From: Victivallaceae bacterium | Lineage (GTDB): Bacteria > Verrucomicrobiota > Lentisphaeria > Victivallales > Victivallaceae | DNA: 64,000 bases | Assembly: GCA_024405675.1 (NCBI GenBank) | Contig: JAKSOH010000002.1 | Location: 1 to 64,000 of the forward strand | Reading direction: 5' to 3' | In this document: piece after piece, positions 25,077 through 33,527 of the stretch | Position numbering within the stretch: position 1 is the stretch's first letter | Layout of the letters: every line of letters starts with the position of its first letter | Notes under the pieces: model-generated | What the model saw: the letters and a program-made list of their open reading frames with translations, nothing else | Told to the model about the DNA's origin: nothing | The model's database searches: none | Made by a program: the position numbers and the translations under genes

Positions 25077-26249
25077 CTAAAGTTCCACCTTCACCGCATC
25101 GCGCATGCGGAAAACCTTGGCCTTGGCCTCATCCACAGAGGCGGCCCGTGCCAGACACACACCTAGTCGACGATGGCCCTTCAGGAACGGTTTGCCAAAC
25201 AACCTGACGTCGGTGCAAGGTTCAGACAAGGCCCCGGAGACGTCGAACTTAACGTTTTCCGAAGTTCCGTTGACGACAATCGCCTTGCTGGCGGACGGTC
25301 CCCGGAAGACGATTTCTGGAATTGGCAATCCCAGTATTGCGCGGGCATGCAAATCGAATTCGGAGAGATCCTGCGATATCATCGTAACCATGCCGGTGTC
25401 GTGCGGCCGCGGGCTGACTTCGCTGAAGATGACTTCGTCTCCCTTGATGAACAACTCGACACCGAAGATACCGCGGCCGCCGAGAGCTCCAGTGACCGCC
25501 CCGGCGATTTCCCTGGCGCGCGCCTTGGCCTTCTCCGTCATCGGCTGCGGCTGCCAGGATTCCTGGTAGTCGCCGTCAACCTGATGGTGTCCGATGGGTT
25601 CGCAGAAGCTGGTGCCGCCGGCATGCCTGACGGTCAGCTGGGTGATTTCGTAGTCGAAATCGACGAATGCCTCGACGATGACCTTGCCGGCTCCGGCGCG
25701 TCCGCCTTCCTGAGCAATCCTCCAGGAGTTGTCGATGTCCCCGGCACTGCGAATGACGCTCTGTCCATGTCCGGACGAACTCATGATCGGTTTTACGACG
25801 CAGGGTATTCCGATCTCGGCCACCGCCGCATCGAACTCTCCGCGCGTGGCGGCAAAACGATAACGGCTGGTCGGAAGTCCAAGCGTTTCGGCCGCGAGCC
25901 GGCGGATTCCCTCGCGGTTCATCGTGAGGAAAGCGGCGTTTGCAGTCGGAATAACGGTGTACCCCTCCTTCTCCAACTGGACCAGCGTCGGGGTGGCTAT
26001 CGCCTCGACCTCGGGAACGATGAAATCTGGCTTCTCGGACTCAATTACCTTGCGCAAGGCATCGCCGTCGAGCATATTGATGCAATAGGAGCGATGGGCA
26101 ACCTGCATTCCCGGCGCGTTCTCATAGCGGTCGACCGCTATAACCTCGACGCCAAGACGCTGCATGGCGATGACCACTTCCTTCCCAAGTTCTCCGGCCC
26201 CGCAGAACAAGACCTTCGTAGCTCCCCGGGTTAACGCGGTACCAATCAT
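25077..26249 (-). CDS. purT: Formate-dependent phosphoribosylglycinamide formyltransferase
   Basis: PurT makes formyl-GAR from GAR, formate and ATP in purine synthesis. The protein is 390 residues (E. coli 392) and begins [25 protein letters not shown] in two recognisable parts. ATP-grasp landmarks are [37 protein letters not shown] and [14 protein letters not shown]. The ATG has AGGAG eight bases upstream. It is the first gene before the ABC transporter, 42 bases ahead of its start, and may share the transcript by chance. A folate-free formyl donor fits an anaerobe with formate. Confidence 0.95.
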   Translation of the reverse strand: MIGTALTRGATKVLFCGAGELGKEVVIAMQRLGVEVIAVDRYENAPGMQVAHRSYCINMLDGDALRKVIESEKPDFIVPEVEAIATPTLVQLEKEGYTVIPTANAAFLTMNREGIRRLAAETLGLPTSRYRFAATRGEFDAAVAEIGIPCVVKPIMSSSGHGQSVIRSAGDIDNSWRIAQEGGRAGAGKVIVEAFVDFDYEITQLTVRHAGGTSFCEPIGHHQVDGDYQESWQPQPMTEKAKARAREIAGAVTGALGGRGIFGVELFIKGDEVIFSEVSPRPHDTGMVTMISQDLSEFDLHARAILGLPIPEIVFRGPSASKAIVVNGTSENVKFDVSGALSEPCTDVRLFGKPFLKGHRRLGVCLARAASVDEAKAKVFRMRDAVKVEL

Positions 26250-26297
26250 TTTCTCTTCTCCTGTTTTCATTAGCACAATGTTTCAACAAAAATACTT

Positions 26298-26306
26298 AGT
26301 ATAACA
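26298..26306 (-). promoter_or_regulatory. Possible extended -10 promoter for purT and the cluster behind it
   Basis: Read on the minus strand, TG-T-TATACT is an extended -10 element. No good -35 lies 16-18 bases upstream. It leaves a leader of about 45 bases before the purT ATG. It falls in the AT-rich gap (26250-26414) between divergent purT and the dGTPase gene; nothing else is seen there. Confidence 0.4.
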
Positions 26307-26414
26307 TAAGACCCGTCGCGCTTTTTTTCCAATTTAGTCTATCGCAGGAGTATTGAAACGCCATTTTCCAGTGTTACTTTAACGAAAAACACGACATATG
26401 CAACGGAGGACAAC

Positions 26415-27653
26415 ATGACGGAAGCGGAGATACAAAAGCGTCTAGAGGAAACCAAGGCGCAGCTACGCCATTCCAAGTTCGCGTTCAACAAAAAGCCGGA
26501 ACGCAAGCGCGTCGAACCGGACTCCAGCCGCGCCGCGCTACGCAACGAATTCGTACGAGACGCGGATCGCATACTTTACTCGCACGCCTTCGCCCGCTAC
26601 ATGGACAAGACGCAGGTGTTCATCATGGTGAAGCAGGATCACATCTCGAAACGCGCGCTCCATGTGCAGATGGTATCCAGGATTGCGCGCACCATCGGCA
26701 GGAGCCTTGGACTGGACGAGGACTTGATCGAGGCCACGGCGCTCGGGCATGACATCGGACACACACCGTTCGGACACCTCGGCGAGCATGCGCTGTCGGA
26801 TCTGCTCCAGGAACGCGGCTGCGGCTGCTTCACGCACAACGCGCAGTCGGTTCGAATGCTACAGCGCATAGAAGCCGGCGGACGCGGTCTGAACCTGACG
26901 TTGCCCGTCCTGGACGGCATTTTGTCGCATAACGGGGAGATCGAACTTTCCACTTACCGCCCCAGCCCGGAGAATCTCGACTGGGAAACCATGGAAAGGA
27001 ACACAAGCAGATGTCTTGCTGAACCCGGATACGACGCCAAGATTTTCCCCGCCACGCTGGAGGGGTGCGTCGTACGCGTCTCGGACATGATATCCTACGT
27101 CGGCAAGGACGTGGAGGACGCGCTGGCGCTACGGGTAATAAAGCGCGAAGATATGCCGGACAACGTCAAGAAGACGCTGGGAGACAACAACAGCGACATC
27201 GTAAGGGCGCTATGCCGCGACATCATACTGAACAGTTACGACAAAGATCATCTGGCGTTCTCAAATGAAATATTCTCGGCATTCAGTGAACTCAAGCAAT
27301 TCAACATGGAACGCATATACCTATGCCAGATGATGCTCACGCAGAAGGAGAAGTTCCAGAGATCGCTCGGCGCCCTGTTCGAGCTCTACCTCGACGATTT
27401 CAAAAAAAACAACAAAAGGTCAAGCGTTTTCATGGCGTTCCTAAACAACATGGACGCCGAATACGTAGAATCCACGCCCCCAGAAAGAATTGTCGCCGAC
27501 TTCATCTCGGGCATGACGGACCAGTTCTACCTGAAGCAATTCGAGAGGCAGTTCATGCCGACTAGCTACGACTACGACGAGACGGAGATAATCCACGAGA
27601 TAAGACGGGAACTCCCCGACATCGATTCGAGGTGGGAATCTAGAAATTGGTGA
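26415..27653 (+). CDS. dgt: dGTPase-like HD-domain phosphohydrolase
   Basis: 412 residues, in the deoxyguanosinetriphosphate triphosphohydrolase family, which removes triphosphate from dGTP or other dNTPs and so limits the nucleotide pool. The metal-binding HD residues appear in ALHVQMVSRIART, ATALGHDIGHTPFGHLGE and RVSDMISYVGKD. CFTHNAQSVRML and GILSHNGE are the usual substrate-region motifs. The N-terminus (KRVEPDSSRAALRNEFVRD) is the standard lead-in. The ATG has GGAGG close upstream. The 3' end overlaps the convergent pseudopilin gene by 14 bases. Confidence 0.88.
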   Translation: MTEAEIQKRLEETKAQLRHSKFAFNKKPERKRVEPDSSRAALRNEFVRDADRILYSHAFARYMDKTQVFIMVKQDHISKRALHVQMVSRIARTIGRSLGLDEDLIEATALGHDIGHTPFGHLGEHALSDLLQERGCGCFTHNAQSVRMLQRIEAGGRGLNLTLPVLDGILSHNGEIELSTYRPSPENLDWETMERNTSRCLAEPGYDAKIFPATLEGCVVRVSDMISYVGKDVEDALALRVIKREDMPDNVKKTLGDNNSDIVRALCRDIILNSYDKDHLAFSNEIFSAFSELKQFNMERIYLCQMMLTQKEKFQRSLGALFELYLDDFKKNNKRSSVFMAFLNNMDAEYVESTPPERIVADFISGMTDQFYLKQFERQFMPTSYDYDETEIIHEIRRELPDIDSRWESRNW

Positions 27654-28200
27654 TGTCGTCGGAAATGGCGAGTCCCTTGTCGTCAAGCCAGATTCCGTCT
27701 TTTGGCGAATCCAGACCGGTTCCAACCGGCAGGTTTTTGCCGAACTTGCCGTCGTCTCCGGCGGAAACGATTCTCACGAAATTCCCGTCGGAATTGACAT
27801 AGATGTCGCCGTTCCAGGCATCCTTGACGTCCGCCCAGTCGGTGGTTCCGAGGTTCTCCCTGTGCCGCCACACGAATTCGCGGTCAAGCGCCGCATTGAA
27901 TTCGTCGCCATAAAACTCGCAATTCCCCGCCCTGAGGTAACAAGGGGGAAGCAATGGTTCGGCAATGGTTCTTGTTTGAAGCCTGCGCCATTCACCATCG
28001 GTAGACGGGGGGCCAGACGGATATCCTGACTTGAAGGCGGTATCCAGCACGGCGACAAGCACCATGGTGTCGCTTCCCTTGGCCCGCGACTTCACATAGC
28101 TGTAGGCCCCGGAAACAATCGCCGCTAGCACGCCAAGGATGGCGACCACGCACATCAGTTCGATGAGATTGAACCTGTTCCTGTACCCATGCAAGTCCAT
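27640..28200 (-). CDS. Type II secretion/type IV pseudopilin-like protein
   Basis: About 186 residues with a prepilin N-terminus: a short basic leader (MDLHGYRNR) then FNLIELMCVVAILGVLAAI, the hydrophobic helix with Glu at +5. The residue before the cleaved Phe is Arg instead of the usual Gly, and +2 is Asn; Lys/Arg before Phe is, to my knowledge, common in Lentisphaerota pilins. The C-terminal domain resembles a GspG-like pseudopilin end (DAWNGDIYVNSDGNFVRIVSAGDDGKFG). No other secretion genes are adjacent. ATG 28200 was chosen; an upstream GTG at 28209 is possible. Its last 14 bases overlap the dGTPase gene tail to tail. Confidence 0.75.
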   Translation of the reverse strand: MDLHGYRNRFNLIELMCVVAILGVLAAIVSGAYSYVKSRAKGSDTMVLVAVLDTAFKSGYPSGPPSTDGEWRRLQTRTIAEPLLPPCYLRAGNCEFYGDEFNAALDREFVWRHRENLGTTDWADVKDAWNGDIYVNSDGNFVRIVSAGDDGKFGKNLPVGTGLDSPKDGIWLDDKGLAISDDITNF

Positions 28201-28283
28201 AGATAACACACCCCGCGCTTTGATTTCCCTCCACCATGTAAATATAGTATTCAGCGGAAATCATTGCAATTGGCGGAGGGCGC

Positions 28284-29015
28284 ATGGTACTGAAAGAGAA
28301 ACGGGTGCTGATTACCGGCGCGGCCAAACGGATCGGAGCCGTCATCGCCAGGCGGTTTCATGAAACCGGAGCAAAGGTTGTAATACACTGCGACAGAAGT
28401 ATCGACGAAGCCCGCGCATTGTCGGCACAACTACCGGGCAGCCGGGTGGTTGCGGCCGACCTATCCGATGCGGCGGCGGTTCAACGGCTAATAGAGGAAA
28501 CCTATCCGATCGACCTGCTTGTGAACAACGCATCGCTCTTCAGATACTTCTGCAACGACGAAGAACCACTGCCCTACATGGCGGTGAACCTCGAAGCCCC
28601 GGTTGCGCTCATCCGGGCGATGGCGGCCAATCCTCGACCGGAAATGGCGGTAGTGAACGTACTCGACCAGTATGCAGCGGACGAAGAAGCCGTCGGCAAC
28701 TACGCAGACAGCAGAAGACGACTTGCCGCGGCGACAATCACCCTGGCGGCGAAGTTCGCCGGAATCGGACTGCGGATCAACGCCGTCTCCCCCGGACCAA
28801 TGCTGCCTCCGGTCGAGTTGCCCGAATCAAAAATGAAGAATGTCACATCCGGACTGCCGCTGAAAAAAGCAATATCCCCGGACAATCTCGCCGACATGAT
28901 TATCGAGTTGTGCCGGAACGATTCCATAACCGGCGCAATCGTTCCTGTCGACGGAGGTCTGCATCTCGTCCAGGGGCATCGTCGTCAGAACGAGAATGCG
29001 GCCTTTTCCAGATAA
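28284..29015 (+). CDS. Short-chain dehydrogenase/reductase (pteridine-reductase-like)
   Basis: 243 residues with the Rossmann motif VLITGAAKRIGAVIARRF and LLVNNASLF; the AAKRIG form is typical of FolM/PTR1-type dihydropteridine reductases. The catalytic Tyr is in NYADSRRRLAA, where the usual YxxxK has Arg in place of Lys. INAVSPGPMLPP and GAIVPVDGGLHL are the normal C-terminal motifs. GGAGG lies eight bases before the ATG. It is a single gene; a reduced-pterin role is inferred from the family, and loss of the Lys could mean altered or weak activity. Confidence 0.75.
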   Translation: MVLKEKRVLITGAAKRIGAVIARRFHETGAKVVIHCDRSIDEARALSAQLPGSRVVAADLSDAAAVQRLIEETYPIDLLVNNASLFRYFCNDEEPLPYMAVNLEAPVALIRAMAANPRPEMAVVNVLDQYAADEEAVGNYADSRRRLAAATITLAAKFAGIGLRINAVSPGPMLPPVELPESKMKNVTSGLPLKKAISPDNLADMIIELCRNDSITGAIVPVDGGLHLVQGHRRQNENAAFSR

Positions 29016-29325
29016 CCTGTCGCGCCGACTTCTTCCCACGCAATTTTCTCTACCTGAAGATATCATGTGTTTCATAGGCACGTAAGTCCTTGACAATCAA
29101 CGGCATTATTTTGCCTTTCAAAGCAGCGCAGAAAAATTTCATCACAAAATCCCCACGAACGACGAAGAATCCCTCGGCATGACATTCTCCTTGAAACTGT
29201 GGCAAATACATTTGAAATCTCCATAAAAAACTCGCCCCCCCTTCTGCGTAGATTTTGAAAAAAACGCCGTTCATACTATGTTAAGTCGTTGGTAACACGT
29301 GTAGACAAACAGGCAGCGTGACGAC
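29016..29325. other. 310-base gap with no convincing gene
   Basis: The stretch is richer in A+T than its surroundings. A 74-codon minus-strand frame (29050-29274) lacks a ribosome site and has no recognisable features. Near its right end TTGAAA (29255-29260) and TATGTT (29277-29282) with 16 bases between them could be a weak promoter for the following gene. A run of C lies at 29234-29240. No hairpin terminator was found. Confidence 0.5.
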
Positions 29326-31185
29326 ATGTACGATTTCTCAAAGATATTCAATTTGCTGACCTGCATCGCCGGCGGAACCACCATCGCCTTTTTCCTATCG
29401 CTCTGCGGAACCAGAATCGCCATTTCCCTGTTGCCGAAACTTGGTTTCATAGATTGTCCGGGAGGGAGGCACATCCATGCGACGCCGACTCCCCGGGGGG
29501 GCGGTGTGGCCGTCGTGCTATCCTTTCTCGCGACATTCACCATATGGGAGTTCCTGTTCGGAGATTTTGGAAAGGGATACTGGCAGTTCACCTTGCCGGT
29601 GCTGCTGCTGGCGGCGGAAGGATTCATCGATGACAAATTCGATCTCCCTGCGCTCGTCAAGCTAGCAGTCCAGGTCGTGGTCGGCGCGACCTTTGCATTT
29701 CTAAGCGGGCAGAAACTGATGCTCGGAGGACATCTCGCGCCGATGTGGCTGGCGTATACGACAACGGTTATCTGGACCATCATCATCATCAACGCGTTCA
29801 ATCTCATCGATGGCGTGGACGGTCTCGCATGCGGCATCGCGATCATATCGGCGGCCAGCCTCGGGACCTGGCATCTGGCAACACATGATGTTGCGAAAGC
29901 GGCCATAATGTTCATGCTCATAGGGTGCTGTCTTGGATTCCTACGCTACAATTTGCACCCTGCTCGGATATTCCTGGGCGACGTTGGCAGCAACTTCATC
30001 GGATTCATGTTCGCGTCGACAAGCCTTACCAATGTCGACCGCACGGTGACCTGGACCAGCTTGTTGATATCGCTTCTAGCCTGCGGAATGCCGATCATGG
30101 ATGTGCTGCTGGCTATATGGAGAAGGACTGTGCGCAAGCTTCTCGAGCCGAGGAATGCAAGCGGAATCATGAGCGGTGACCAGGATCACATCCATCACCG
30201 CCTCTTGCGCAGGATGCATGACATATCGCACGCAACGTGGCTGCTCTATGCCATCGGTTGCGTATTCGCCGGGCTATCGCTGATGTTGGTGTTCTGGCAC
30301 AGTGCGGCCCCCGGACTGCTGGCGGCCATAGTCATATCCTGTCTTGCGGTCATGCTGCGCGGACTTGCCGTCACCGAGGTGCTGGATTCATCGCGGCTCA
30401 TACAGGCCGGACTGAAACGTCCGGCATGGAGAATGTTGTTCAACGCCGCGCATCCCTGCTTCGACGTATTCGCCGTAGTGGTCGCGGCATATGCGTCGGC
30501 ATTTCTATTCGGAGTCAGGGCGAATATCAGCCTGATAGCGTGCATGGTGGTTCCCGTGGTCGTCGCATTGTTCGTTTCAGGAACCTACAAGGTGATGTGG
30601 TTGCGTAGCGGAATGGGAAACATACTCAATCTGCGGACTGCGATGATCGCCGGCGCGGTACTGTCGGGCATCTCGGTGTGGACATTCGTTCCAGAGGTGG
30701 CGCCGCAGCGACTGTTGTTCTTCGCGGCCTGGATGCTCATGTTCTTCATGTTGTCCAGTTTCGTCATAGTGAACGAACGATTGATGGTGAAGTACGCGGA
30801 GAGCTACTGGATATGCCACGAGGAATCCGTTGCCGCGTCGGACGCGCACAAAATCGTTGTCTACGGAGCCGGAATGCTGTCAAAGCTGTTCATCGACTAC
30901 CACTACAGTGCAAGGATGGGGCACGTGAACAGAGGCACGATCATCGGAATCGTCGACGACGACGCCACGCTGACGGGAATGAAAGTCAACGGATTCGATG
31001 TGCTGGGAACCGGATCGGATCTTCCGGCAATACACGAGCAGATCGGATTCAGCCAGCTGATCGTGGCGTTTCCCCATGCTCAGAAACTTGACCTGATACG
31101 CGACTTCTGCGTGACGAACGGCGTTGTGATGACAGTGTTCGAAATCGGCATCCACGATGACGAAACGACCACGCGAAACCACTAG
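29326..31185 (+). CDS. Undecaprenyl-phosphate sugar-1-phosphate transferase (WecA/MraY type) with extra C-terminal domain
   Basis: 619 residues. The first 330 or so are a polytopic transferase that puts a sugar-1-phosphate on undecaprenyl phosphate to start O-antigen or other surface glycans: HIHATPTPRGGGVAVV, GFIDDKFDLP, NAFNLIDGVDGLA, FLGDVGSNFIGF and QDHIHHRLLRR. After further membrane helices the C-terminal 120 residues form a nucleotide-binding-like domain (KIVVYGAGMLSKLFIDY, IVDDDATLTGMKVNGFDVLG) similar to the N-terminal domain of WbpM/CapD sugar dehydratases, without their catalytic part. The ribosome site is weak. The next gene, a sugar epimerase, may supply the substrate. Confidence 0.88.
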   Translation: MYDFSKIFNLLTCIAGGTTIAFFLSLCGTRIAISLLPKLGFIDCPGGRHIHATPTPRGGGVAVVLSFLATFTIWEFLFGDFGKGYWQFTLPVLLLAAEGFIDDKFDLPALVKLAVQVVVGATFAFLSGQKLMLGGHLAPMWLAYTTTVIWTIIIINAFNLIDGVDGLACGIAIISAASLGTWHLATHDVAKAAIMFMLIGCCLGFLRYNLHPARIFLGDVGSNFIGFMFASTSLTNVDRTVTWTSLLISLLACGMPIMDVLLAIWRRTVRKLLEPRNASGIMSGDQDHIHHRLLRRMHDISHATWLLYAIGCVFAGLSLMLVFWHSAAPGLLAAIVISCLAVMLRGLAVTEVLDSSRLIQAGLKRPAWRMLFNAAHPCFDVFAVVVAAYASAFLFGVRANISLIACMVVPVVVALFVSGTYKVMWLRSGMGNILNLRTAMIAGAVLSGISVWTFVPEVAPQRLLFFAAWMLMFFMLSSFVIVNERLMVKYAESYWICHEESVAASDAHKIVVYGAGMLSKLFIDYHYSARMGHVNRGTIIGIVDDDATLTGMKVNGFDVLGTGSDLPAIHEQIGFSQLIVAFPHAQKLDLIRDFCVTNGVVMTVFEIGIHDDETTTRNH

Positions 31186-31210
31186 ACGTCGACTTCATCC
31201 ACCATTCGCC

Positions 31211-31239
31211 TTGCCAACGCCATTTCCGCGGTGTATATT
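31211..31239 (+). promoter_or_regulatory. Sigma70-like promoter for the epimerase gene
   Basis: TTGCCA at 31211-31216 (5 of 6) and TATATT at 31234-31239 (5 of 6) are separated by 17 bases. Transcription would begin near 31246, about 35 bases before the ATG. The last bases of the -10 element overlap a perfect palindrome. Confidence 0.6.
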
Positions 31240-31255
31240 TTAGTAAAACTAAAAT
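31237..31255. promoter_or_regulatory. Perfect 19-base palindrome at the promoter, candidate operator
   Basis: ATTTTAGT at 31237-31244 and ACTAAAAT at 31248-31255 are exact inverted copies around three A. The site covers the end of the -10 element and the expected transcription start, where a repressor would block the polymerase. As RNA it could only form a weak AU-rich hairpin, so a DNA-binding dimer site is the better reading. Confidence 0.5.
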
Positions 31256-31280
31256 TTCTAGAAAAACGGGAGGGTATGTG

Positions 31281-32201
31281 ATGCGTGTTCTCGTCACCGG
31301 CGGAGCCGGTTTCATAGGAAGCCATCTGGTAGAGCATTTCCAGGGCAAGGCGGACGTCAGGGTGCTGGACAGTCTGCGCAGCGGATACAAAAAGAACATC
31401 GAGAAGTTCGACGTCGAGTTCATTGAGGCGGACATTCGCGACGAGGACGCTGTCGACAAGGCGATGCGGGACGTCGACTACGTCTTCCATCTGGCGGCGA
31501 TGATCAGCGTCCCGGAATCCATGACCAAGATCAAGGAGTGCATCGACATCAATGGGACGGGTATGATAAACGTGCTCGAGGCAGCGGCTCGCAACCATGT
31601 GCGCAAGCTCTGCTTCTCCACGTCGGCCGCCATATACGGAGACAATCCGATCGTTCCCAAGGTCGAAACCATGTTTCCAGAACCGAAGAGTCCTTACGCC
31701 GTCACGAAGCTAGACGGCGAATACTACTGCAAGATGTTTACGGCCGAACGCGGCCTGCCCTGTGCCTGTCTGCGCTACTTCAACGTGTTCGGTCCCAGAC
31801 AGGATCCGAAGAGTGCCTACGCCGCGGCCGTGCCGATTTTCATAAGCAAGGCGCTCGCCAACGAGCCACTGACGATCTTCGGTGACGGCGAGCAGACCAG
31901 GGACTTCGTATTCGTGAAAGACGTGGTCGGTGCAAACGCCTATTTCGCGATGAACGACGCCACTGGGGTCCACAATGTGGCCTGCGGCGGCAAGATAACC
32001 ATAAACGACCTCGCGAAGGAAATCATCCGGCTCACCGAATCCAAGTCGGAAATCGTCCATTTGCCGGAACGCGCCGGCGACGTCAAGCATTCGATGGCCT
32101 GCGTCGACAAGCTGGACAAAGCGGGATACAAGCGTCAATTCACCTTCTCGGAAGGCCTTGACATCACGATAAAAGCCTACAAGGAAGCCATCGGGCACTA
32201 G
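31281..32201 (+). CDS. NAD-dependent UDP-sugar 4-epimerase
   Basis: 306 residues of the extended short-chain dehydrogenase family. RVLVTGGAGFIGSHLVEHF binds NAD; the catalytic residues are in CFSTSAAIYGD and SPYAVTKLDGEYY (YxxxK). RYFNVFGPRQDPKSAYAAAVP and FGDGEQTRDFVFVKDVV match the GalE/WbpP group acting on UDP-glucose or UDP-N-acetylglucosamine. ATG 31281 was preferred to the GTG one codon earlier because GGGAGGG stands six bases before it. It directly follows the sugar-1-phosphate transferase, which suggests surface glycan synthesis. Confidence 0.85.
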   Translation: MRVLVTGGAGFIGSHLVEHFQGKADVRVLDSLRSGYKKNIEKFDVEFIEADIRDEDAVDKAMRDVDYVFHLAAMISVPESMTKIKECIDINGTGMINVLEAAARNHVRKLCFSTSAAIYGDNPIVPKVETMFPEPKSPYAVTKLDGEYYCKMFTAERGLPCACLRYFNVFGPRQDPKSAYAAAVPIFISKALANEPLTIFGDGEQTRDFVFVKDVVGANAYFAMNDATGVHNVACGGKITINDLAKEIIRLTESKSEIVHLPERAGDVKHSMACVDKLDKAGYKRQFTFSEGLDITIKAYKEAIGH

Positions 32202-32236
32202 TGCCCGTACGACTGAAAACAAAAGGAAATTCTAAA

Positions 32237-33511
32237 ATGAACTGCAACTGGAAACCCGGAACGCTGGCGGTACAGGCCGGGTACGAACCTGGGAACGGAG
32301 ATCCGAGAGTGGTGCCGATCGCCCAAAGCACGACATATAAGTATGACGACGTACAAACGGTCGCAGACCTCTTCGACCTGAAGCGCGACGGATATTTCTA
32401 CACCCGGCTCGCCAACCCGACGGTGGCGGCGTTCGAACGCAAGATAGCCGCGTTGGAAAAAGGCGTTGCCGCGGTAGCGACGTGCGCCGGACAGACGGCC
32501 AACGCGATGGCCATAATGAACATCGCGAAAGCCGGCGACCACATAGTCGCGGCAGCGGCGCTCTACGGCGGAACGGTTACGCTCTTCACCCATACGCTCA
32601 AGAAAATCGGAATCGAAATCACGCTCATCGACACGGAGTCCGACGAAGCGGCCATTCGCGCGGCGATCAAGCCGAACACCAAGGCGATTTTCCTTGAGGC
32701 GCTGGCGAATCCGGCGCTCATCATTCCGGACTTCGAACTATACGTAAAGGTGGCGCATGAAAACGGCATTCCGGTCATCGTCGACAACACATTCCCGACT
32801 CCGATACTTTGCACGCCGTTCGACTTCGGCGTCGACATCGTGACGCATTCCACCACCAAGTACATCGACGGACATGCGACCAGCATTGGAGGAATCGTCG
32901 TGGAAAAGGGTGGATTCGACTGGAGCAGCGGCCGCTTTCCGGAATTCACCGAGCCGGACGACAGCTACCACGGTCTCGTCTACACCAGGGATTTCGCCGC
33001 CTGTCCGTTCTCCGTCAAGTTGCGCGTGCAGCTGGTGCGCGACTACGGCGTTCCCCAGATGCCGTTCAACGCCTTCATGTCGATGGTCGGTTGCGAAACG
33101 TTGCACGTCAGGATGCAAAGGCATACGGAGAATGCGCTCAAGCTCGCCGAATACCTGCGCAACCACCCGAAAGTGGCTTGGGTAAGGTATCCAGGATTGG
33201 ACGGCGATCCATCGAACGCCATGATGAAGAAGTACATGCGCGGCGCCTCCGGTGTCATCGTCTGCGGGGTAAAAGGCGGCCGGGCCGCCGGCGAAAAGGT
33301 GATGAACTCCCTCAAGCTTGCGGCGATTGTCGTCCACGTGGCCGATGTCCGCACCGGCGTACTGCATCCGGCCAGCATGACCCACCGCCAGTTGTCAGAT
33401 GACGAACTCAAGGCCGCCGGGATATCTCCGGATCTCATTCGCATCAGCGTCGGCATCGAGGACATAGAGGACATCATCGCCGACTGGGAACAGGCGCTGG
33501 CGAAGATATAA
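32237..33511 (+). CDS. metY: O-acetylhomoserine sulfhydrylase (Cys/Met metabolism PLP enzyme)
   Basis: 424 residues. The PLP-binding Lys is in HSTTKYIDGHATSIGG; other Cys/Met-family landmarks are YFYTRLANPTVAAFE, ATCAGQTANAMAI, VDNTFPTPILCTPFDFG and HPASMTHRQLSDDE. The length and the long middle insertion (PDDSYHGLVYTRDF) fit the O-acetylhomoserine (thiol)-lyase subgroup, which makes homocysteine from O-acetylhomoserine and sulfide; cystathionine synthase is less likely. An AAAAGGAAAT site precedes the ATG. It lies 16 bases before plsC and probably shares the transcript. Confidence 0.88.
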   Translation: MNCNWKPGTLAVQAGYEPGNGDPRVVPIAQSTTYKYDDVQTVADLFDLKRDGYFYTRLANPTVAAFERKIAALEKGVAAVATCAGQTANAMAIMNIAKAGDHIVAAAALYGGTVTLFTHTLKKIGIEITLIDTESDEAAIRAAIKPNTKAIFLEALANPALIIPDFELYVKVAHENGIPVIVDNTFPTPILCTPFDFGVDIVTHSTTKYIDGHATSIGGIVVEKGGFDWSSGRFPEFTEPDDSYHGLVYTRDFAACPFSVKLRVQLVRDYGVPQMPFNAFMSMVGCETLHVRMQRHTENALKLAEYLRNHPKVAWVRYPGLDGDPSNAMMKKYMRGASGVIVCGVKGGRAAGEKVMNSLKLAAIVVHVADVRTGVLHPASMTHRQLSDDELKAAGISPDLIRISVGIEDIEDIIADWEQALAKI

Positions 33512-33527
33512 ACAAGGAAACATAGTC

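Noticed and set aside
29050-29274. 74-codon minus-strand ORF in the 310-base gap
   Set aside because: No ribosome site, unusual composition rich in Phe, and no recognisable domain.
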